Part shown: positions 59,140 through 64,000 of the stretch, piece after piece
Position numbering within the stretch: position 1 is the first letter of the stretch
Layout: each line of letters opens with the position of its first letter
NCBI RefSeq assembly: GCF_005860775.1
Contig: NZ_VCHQ01000024.1
Location: 1 to 64,000 of the forward strand
Direction of reading: 5' to 3'
Origin: Klebsiella indica
GTDB taxonomy: Bacteria; Pseudomonadota; Gammaproteobacteria; Enterobacterales; Enterobacteriaceae
DNA length: 64,000 nucleotides
Position numbers and translations under genes: made by a program
Notes under the pieces: generated by a model
Databases searched by the model: none
Told to the model about the DNA's origin: nothing
The model's input: the letters and a program-made list of their open reading frames with translations, nothing else

Positions 59140-59305
59140 ATACCATCGACACTATGAAAGTATCGCTACCACGGAGGCGCATTCTAGTGGTTTTCAGCTA
59201 TTCGTCAATAGTTAATTGTATCAGTTGGATTGATTGTTGCAAAAATGGACGGCTGAAGGGGGATGTCGGCGACAGGCATGCGCTGTCGCCGGAACAGGTG
59301 AAAGA

Positions 59306-60334
59306 TTATTTCTTTGCCTGATGGGTCATAACCGTCCGGTAGACCTTAAAGCGACCGGTTTGGGCGATAACTTCGTGAAAGCCGAAGGTCTCATCCAGCA
59401 CGTTCGGATAAGGCAGGAAGGCGTTGGCGACGATACGCAACTCTCCGCCGCTATTCAGATGACGGACGGCCCCGCGAATCAGCGTTTGCGCGGCTTCCAG
59501 ACTGGTCTGCAGACCATCATGGAAAGGCGGGTTGGAGATAATCATGTCGAAGCGCCCCTTCACTTCGGAGAAGACGTTGCTGGCGAACACTTCCCCTTCC
59601 ATGCCGTTGGCGGCAAGCGTGGCGCGGCTGGCCTCTACCGCCGGAGCGCTGACGTCGCACAGGGTTAAACGAACTTTTGGTGAATGGCTTGCCAGCACGG
59701 TTGCCAGCACGCCAGCGCCGCAGCCGACATCAAGCACTTTGCCTTTCGTATGGGGTGTCAGGGTAGAAAGGAGCAACTGGCTGCCAATATCCAGCCCATC
59801 GCGACTGAAGACGCCCGGCAGGGTTTTAATTGTCAGATTGTCCAGCGCGTATTCGCCCCAATACTGTTGTGGATTGAATTCGGGCTGTTTTTCCAGACGA
59901 CCGTGATACAGCCCGCAGCGCCGCGCGCTGTCGATTTTGCTTAGCTGCGCATATTCGGCCAGCATCTGCTCCGCGCTGCGTACGCCGCTGCGGTTCTCGC
60001 CAACCACGAAAATATCGCTACCTGTGGGTAATAGCGAAAGCAGGTTCATCAACTGAAACTGCGCTTCCGGCTTGTTCTTTGGCCAGTAGTAAATAAGTGT
60101 GTCGCAACCGGCGACGTCGCTGGCTTCAGCGACCAGACTAAAGCGGGCATGTTCACCCATCTGGCGGCTCAGTACCTGCCAGTGGTGAAACTGCTGGGTA
60201 TGGGCGCGGCTGGCGGCTGTGTCCAGACGTGCGGGCAGATCATCCTGCAGGTCACCGGCAAACAGAACGCGGGCGGACTCGAAATCATCACTGTGGCGCA
60301 GCAAGACTTCACTTGCCGGGGTAAAAGCGGACAT
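59306..60334 (-). CDS. rsmC: 16S rRNA m2G1207 methyltransferase RsmC
   Basis: This 342-residue SAM-dependent methyltransferase acts on the 30S subunit. The SAM motif is [16 protein letters not shown] and the catalytic motif is ISNPPFHDG. The N-terminal half is the second, degenerate methyltransferase-like domain of RsmC. AAGGAG lies 6 nt before ATG 60334. It is divergent from holD-rimI. Confidence 0.95.
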   Translation of the reverse strand: MSAFTPASEVLLRHSDDFESARVLFAGDLQDDLPARLDTAASRAHTQQFHHWQVLSRQMGEHARFSLVAEASDVAGCDTLIYYWPKNKPEAQFQLMNLLSLLPTGSDIFVVGENRSGVRSAEQMLAEYAQLSKIDSARRCGLYHGRLEKQPEFNPQQYWGEYALDNLTIKTLPGVFSRDGLDIGSQLLLSTLTPHTKGKVLDVGCGAGVLATVLASHSPKVRLTLCDVSAPAVEASRATLAANGMEGEVFASNVFSEVKGRFDMIISNPPFHDGLQTSLEAAQTLIRGAVRHLNSGGELRIVANAFLPYPNVLDETFGFHEVIAQTGRFKVYRTVMTHQAKK

Positions 60335-60491
60335 GAAACACTCCTTCATTGAGACTGGCGCCGATTATACACGTTATCTTTCGGGCTGCCTCTTTGTCAG
60401 ACGCGGGACACCGACCAGCGGCAGCGGCTTTGTTGGCGCAGATACGACGGATTTGTTATATTGCGCGCTGGATTAACAGGAGTGTTTCGCT

Positions 60492-60905
60492 ATGACATCC
60501 CGACGAGACTGGCAATTACAGCAACTGGGGATTACTCAGTGGTCGCTACGTCGTCCTGGGGCGTTACAGGGTGAAATCGCTATCTCGCTGCCCGGGAGTA
60601 TCCGTCTGGTGATGGTGGCGGAAGCATTGCCATCGCTTAGCGAACCGCTGGTCAGTGATATTTTACGCGCGCTGGCCCTGGCCCCGGAACAGGTTATGCA
60701 ATTGACGCCTGAACGTGTCGCGATGCTGCCGCAGGATACCCGCTGTAATAGCTGGCGATTGGGCACGGACGAACCGCTGCCGCTGGCGGGGGCTCAGATA
60801 TCGACACCCGCATTCGATGAACTTCAAACCAGTACGCCTGCCCGCAGGGCGCTCTGGCAACAAATTTGCGCACATGAACACGATTTCTACCCTCAACGCG
60901 GCTGA
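60492..60905 (+). CDS. holD: DNA polymerase III psi subunit HolD
   Basis: This 137-residue clamp-loader subunit binds chi (HolC) and SSB-linked complexes. The N-terminal MTSRRDWQLQQLGITQWSLR is typical and needed for contact with the clamp loader. The length is that of E. coli HolD. Its end overlaps rimI by 32 nt. Confidence 0.95.
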   Translation: MTSRRDWQLQQLGITQWSLRRPGALQGEIAISLPGSIRLVMVAEALPSLSEPLVSDILRALALAPEQVMQLTPERVAMLPQDTRCNSWRLGTDEPLPLAGAQISTPAFDELQTSTPARRALWQQICAHEHDFYPQRG

Positions 60906-61320
60906 TTTGCCCCGCGCCTGGCAAATCGAAACGCGCGCCCACGCGTTTCCCTGGAGCGAGCAGACGTTTGCCAGCAATCAGGGAGAACGCTATCTCAATT
61001 TTCAACTGGCAGTGGACGGCGAGATGGCGGCCTTTGCCATTACGCAAATCGTGCTCGACGAAGCAACACTCTTTAATATCGCGGTCGATCCTGCTTTTCA
61101 GCGTCGCGGCCTCGGCAGAGAACTGCTGGAACATGTGATTGACGAAGTGGAAAAACGCGGCGTCGTCACCCTGTGGCTGGAGGTGCGCGCCTCTAATCTC
61201 GCCGCCATCGCACTCTATGAGCGCTTAGGCTTTAACGAGGCGACCCTTCGTCGCAACTATTATCCCACGGTCGACGGGCGTGAGGATGCAATCATTATGG
61301 CGCTGCCAATCAGTATGTAA
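60874..61320 (+). CDS. rimI: ribosomal protein bS18 N-acetyltransferase RimI
   Basis: This 148-residue GNAT acetyltransferase modifies the N-terminal Ala of ribosomal protein S18. The acetyl-CoA loop is [14 protein letters not shown], with [19 protein letters not shown] as the C-terminal core. The ATG at 60874 lies inside holD, as in other enterobacteria. It is followed after 14 bp by yjjG. Confidence 0.95.
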   Translation: MNTISTLNAADLPRAWQIETRAHAFPWSEQTFASNQGERYLNFQLAVDGEMAAFAITQIVLDEATLFNIAVDPAFQRRGLGRELLEHVIDEVEKRGVVTLWLEVRASNLAAIALYERLGFNEATLRRNYYPTVDGREDAIIMALPISM

Positions 61321-61334
61321 GACAAGGTGAGACG

Positions 61335-62012
61335 ATGAAATGGGACTGGATTTTCTTTGATGCCGATGAAACGTTATTTACGTTCGACTCATTTAGCGGT
61401 CTGCAGCGAATGTTTCTCGATTATAGCGTGACGTTTTCCGCCGAGGATTTTCAGGATTACCAGGCCGTGAATAAGCCGCTGTGGGTGGATTATCAGAACG
61501 GCGCTATCACGTCTCTTCAACTGCAGCATCAGCGCTTCGATAACTGGGCCGAACGGCTGAATGTCCCCCCTGGCGAATTGAATGCCGCATTTATGAATGC
61601 GATGGCGGAGATCTGTTCGCCGCTGCCGGGGGCGGTATCGTTACTTAATGCGTTGCAGGGGAAGGTGAAAATGGGGATTATCACCAACGGTTTTACCTCA
61701 CTGCAGCAGACGCGACTTGAGCGTACCGGATTATGCGATCACTTTGATTTATTGATTATTTCCGAAGAGGTTGGGGTGGCGAAGCCGGATGTGCGTATTT
61801 TTGACTATGCGCTGGCGCAGGCGGGAAGTCCCGAGCGTTCCCGGGTGTTGATGGTCGGCGATACCGCTGAGTCGGATATTCGTGGCGGCGTCAACGCCGG
61901 TCTGGCGACCTGTTGGTTCAACCCTCATCAACGGGAACTGCCTGCGGATCTCCATCCGGACTGGACGGTCACCTCGTTAAGCGAACTGGAGCAACGCCTG
62001 TGTAAACACTGA
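61335..62012 (+). CDS. yjjG: pyrimidine 5'-nucleotidase YjjG
   Basis: This 225-residue HAD-family phosphatase acts on dUMP, dTMP and non-canonical nucleotides. It has motif I DADETLF, motif II ITNG, the Lys in VGVAKPD and motif [13 protein letters not shown]. It follows rimI in an operon holD-rimI-yjjG and precedes prfC by 92 bp. Confidence 0.95.
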   Translation: MKWDWIFFDADETLFTFDSFSGLQRMFLDYSVTFSAEDFQDYQAVNKPLWVDYQNGAITSLQLQHQRFDNWAERLNVPPGELNAAFMNAMAEICSPLPGAVSLLNALQGKVKMGIITNGFTSLQQTRLERTGLCDHFDLLIISEEVGVAKPDVRIFDYALAQAGSPERSRVLMVGDTAESDIRGGVNAGLATCWFNPHQRELPADLHPDWTVTSLSELEQRLCKH

Positions 62013-62104
62013 TTGCCTCCCCTCCATTGATGGGTAAAATAGCCGCAATTTTTTCGTATTCAACATGCGCGGCGCGTTGTCGCGTTTACTAAGAAGATTG
62101 AATT

Positions 62105-63694
62105 ATGACGTTGTCTCCATATTTGCAGGAGGTGGCTAAGCGCCGCACTTTTGCCATTATTTCTCACCCGGATGCCGGTAAAACCACCATTACGGAAAAG
62201 GTGCTGTTATTCGGACAGGCGATTCAGACCGCTGGTACGGTAAAAGGCCGTGGCTCCAGCCAGCATGCGAAATCTGACTGGATGGAGATGGAAAAGCAGC
62301 GTGGCATCTCTATTACCACCTCCGTTATGCAGTTCCCGTATCACGACTGTCTGGTTAACCTGCTGGATACCCCCGGGCACGAAGACTTCTCCGAAGATAC
62401 CTACCGTACCCTGACGGCGGTAGATTGCTGCCTGATGGTTATCGACGCCGCGAAAGGCGTTGAGGATCGTACCCGTAAGCTGATGGAAGTCACCCGCTTG
62501 CGCGATACGCCGATCCTGACCTTTATGAACAAACTGGACCGTGACATCCGCGACCCGATGGAACTGCTGGATGAAGTGGAAAATGAGCTGAAAATTGGCT
62601 GTGCGCCGATCACCTGGCCGATTGGCTGCGGTAAGCTGTTCAAAGGCGTCTATCACCTTTATAAAGACGAAACTTACCTGTACCAGACCGGCAAAGGCCA
62701 CACCATTCAGGAAGTGCGCATTGTTAAAGGTCTGAACAACCCGGAACTCGATGCTGCCGTGGGCGAAGACCTGGCGCAGCAGCTGCGCGACGAGCTGGAA
62801 CTGGTGCAGGGCGCTTCTAACGAGTTCGATAAAGAGCTGTTCCTGGCCGGTGAAATCACGCCGGTTTTCTTCGGTACCGCGCTGGGTAACTTCGGCGTTG
62901 ACCATATGCTGGACGGCCTGGTGGCATGGGCGCCCGCGCCGATGCCACGTCAGACTGATACCCGTAAGGTAGAAGCGAAAGAAGAGAAGTTCACCGGCTT
63001 CGTGTTTAAGATTCAGGCCAATATGGACCCGAAACACCGTGACCGCGTGGCGTTTATGCGCGTCGTTTCCGGCAAGTACGAGAAGGGCATGAAAATGCGC
63101 CAGGTTCGCACGGGCAAAGACGTGGTGATCTCTGACGCCCTGACCTTTATGGCTGGCGATCGTTCCCATGTGGAAGAGGCGTATCCGGGGGATATTCTCG
63201 GTCTGCACAACCACGGCACCATTCAGATTGGCGATACCTTTACCCAGGGCGAGATGATGAAGTTCACCGGTATCCCGAACTTCGCGCCGGAGCTGTTCCG
63301 TCGTATTCGCCTGAAAGATCCGCTGAAGCAAAAACAACTGCTGAAAGGGCTGGTCCAGCTCTCTGAAGAGGGGGCGGTGCAGGTTTTCCGTCCGATCTCT
63401 AACAACGATCTGATCGTCGGGGCCGTTGGTGTGCTGCAGTTTGACGTGGTCGTCGCGCGTCTGAAGAGCGAATATAACGTAGAGGCGATTTACGAATCGG
63501 TTAACGTGGCGACTGCGCGCTGGGTTGAATCAACCGACGTGAAAAAGTTCGAAGAGTTTAAGCGTAAGAACGAAACTCAGTTAGCGCTTGATGGCGGTGA
63601 TAACCTCACTTATATCGCTCCGACGATGGTTAACCTGAACCTGACCCAGGAACGTTATCCTGACGTGCAGTTCCGAAAAACACGCGAACACTAA
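62105..63694 (+). CDS. prfC: peptide chain release factor 3
   Basis: This 529-residue translational GTPase recycles RF1/RF2 after termination. The G motifs are SHPDAGKTT (G1), DTPGHEDF (G3) and NKLD (G4). The length is that of E. coli RF3. It is the last complete gene of the window. Confidence 0.96.
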   Translation: MTLSPYLQEVAKRRTFAIISHPDAGKTTITEKVLLFGQAIQTAGTVKGRGSSQHAKSDWMEMEKQRGISITTSVMQFPYHDCLVNLLDTPGHEDFSEDTYRTLTAVDCCLMVIDAAKGVEDRTRKLMEVTRLRDTPILTFMNKLDRDIRDPMELLDEVENELKIGCAPITWPIGCGKLFKGVYHLYKDETYLYQTGKGHTIQEVRIVKGLNNPELDAAVGEDLAQQLRDELELVQGASNEFDKELFLAGEITPVFFGTALGNFGVDHMLDGLVAWAPAPMPRQTDTRKVEAKEEKFTGFVFKIQANMDPKHRDRVAFMRVVSGKYEKGMKMRQVRTGKDVVISDALTFMAGDRSHVEEAYPGDILGLHNHGTIQIGDTFTQGEMMKFTGIPNFAPELFRRIRLKDPLKQKQLLKGLVQLSEEGAVQVFRPISNNDLIVGAVGVLQFDVVVARLKSEYNVEAIYESVNVATARWVESTDVKKFEEFKRKNETQLALDGGDNLTYIAPTMVNLNLTQERYPDVQFRKTREH

Positions 63695-63702
63695 TCCACT
63701 CC

Positions 63703-63726
63703 GGAGCGCGGTTTTCGCCGCGCTCC
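63703..63726 (+). terminator. hairpin after prfC
   Basis: GGAGCGCGG and CCGCGCTCC form a perfect 9-bp stem with a 6-nt loop, starting 8 nt after the prfC stop. The downstream T content is low (ACGCACTTTACCC), so it may act as a weak or Rho-assisted terminator. Confidence 0.6.
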
Positions 63727-63912
63727 ACGCACTTTACCCTCTGCGATTGCCTGTCTGGAAAGTTCTTAATTGTGGCGCTTCGTCGCGCTTTTTTACCTGC
63801 TCATGCCGCGTTTTCTGGTTTTTCTACTACATTTAATAAGTCATTCTTACATTTCTGGCTTAATAGACTGCTTATTTTGCTTTATCTGTTAAAAAATAAC
63901 GAGGAACTCACA

Positions 63913-64000
63913 ATGACAAGACCAAAGAACGCCAGGACAGTACTGGCTCTCCTCTTCGGCTCAGCCATCATCAGCGCCTCGGCATATGCGGAAAACTCAA
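63913..64000 (+). CDS. osmY: OsmY-like periplasmic BON-domain protein, 5' part
   Basis: Only the first 29 codons are in the window. They give a signal peptide (basic start TRPKNAR, hydrophobic core, cleavage after SAYA) followed by ENS. This agrees with OsmY, whose gene follows prfC in E. coli; the signal core differs from the E. coli one. GAGGAACTCACA precedes the ATG. The AT-rich gap upstream would hold the sigma-S promoter. Confidence 0.8.
   Translation, partial: MTRPKNARTVLALLFGSAIISASAYAENS

Noticed and set aside
62207-63337. A 376-codon minus-strand frame opposite prfC
   Set aside because: It is a long antisense frame caused by codon bias of a highly expressed gene; no start signal or family.

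Overview
The window is chromosomal DNA of an enterobacterium. Gene order from about 17 kb onward is that of the 98-99 min region of Escherichia/Salmonella: yjiHG, yjiLM, mdtM, yjiN, yjiRS, yjiAX, btsT(yjiY), lgoRD, opgB, yjjA, dnaCT, yjjBP, yjjQ-bglJ, fhuF, yjjZ, three tRNA-Leu, rsmC, holD-rimI-yjjG, prfC, osmY. It also carries a tryptophanase (indole) operon, trpS2, FosA and pobA. Together these best fit an indole-positive Citrobacter (koseri/amalonaticus group). That genus call is an inference from gene content, not a database match. I see no CRISPR array, prophage or intact insertion sequence.

Layout. (1) 1-850: the 3' end of 23S rRNA, a spacer carrying an ERIC-like element, 5S rRNA and two terminators close an rRNA operon. 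(2) 0.85-7.0 kb: a gene-poor AT-rich stretch, a small membrane ORF, then yhiI-rbbA-yhhJ (ABC exporter/ribosome-associated ATPase). These three genes sit elsewhere in E. coli, so there is a rearrangement junction near the rRNA operon. (3) 7.3-13.2 kb: a globin-coupled diguanylate cyclase with a tiny overlapping membrane ORF, then a tryptophan block. The block holds trpS2 behind a ribosome-mediated attenuator, an Mtr-type tryptophan permease, a Proteus-type tnaA and a tnaC leader. (4) 13.4-16.8 kb: a quinone reductase, its divergent LysR regulator, fosA and a second LysR. (5) 17-22 kb: yjiHG with an M20 amidohydrolase where E. coli has iadA, then the yjiM-yjiL-DUF3343 group and a DUF2164 gene. 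(6) 22.4-37 kb: a ~249-bp palindromic-ended repeat, ibrAB, mdtM, yjiN, a LysE exporter with an AraC regulator, yjiR/yjiS, a marR-hlyD-DUF2955 efflux operon, yjiA-yjiX and btsT. (7) 37.5-44 kb: a sugar-acid locus with an MFS transporter, L-fuconate dehydratase, LgoR, LgoD and a UxaB paralogue. (8) 44.2-54.1 kb: an Rpn remnant, opgB, yjjA, dnaTC, yjjPB, pobA-pobR and yjjQ-bglJ. (9) 54.1-64 kb: a YbaK-type deacylase, an orphan PTS EIIC, Fur-controlled fhuF and yjjZ, a membrane diguanylate cyclase, tRNA-Leu(CAG) x3, rsmC, holD-rimI-yjjG, prfC and the start of osmY.

How genes work together. The tryptophan block couples uptake (permease), degradation to indole (TnaA) and charging of tRNA-Trp (TrpS2). 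It has two sensors: TnaC should respond to high free tryptophan and the new trpS2 leader to uncharged tRNA-Trp. In the sugar-acid locus, LgoD makes D-tagaturonate from L-galactonate and the adjacent UxaB paralogue should reduce it to D-altronate. The neighbouring dehydratase would handle L-fuconate or L-galactonate by a second route. Iron control is visible at two Fur boxes (fhuF, yjjZ), and pyruvate/carbon control at BtsR-type repeats plus a CRP site upstream of btsT.
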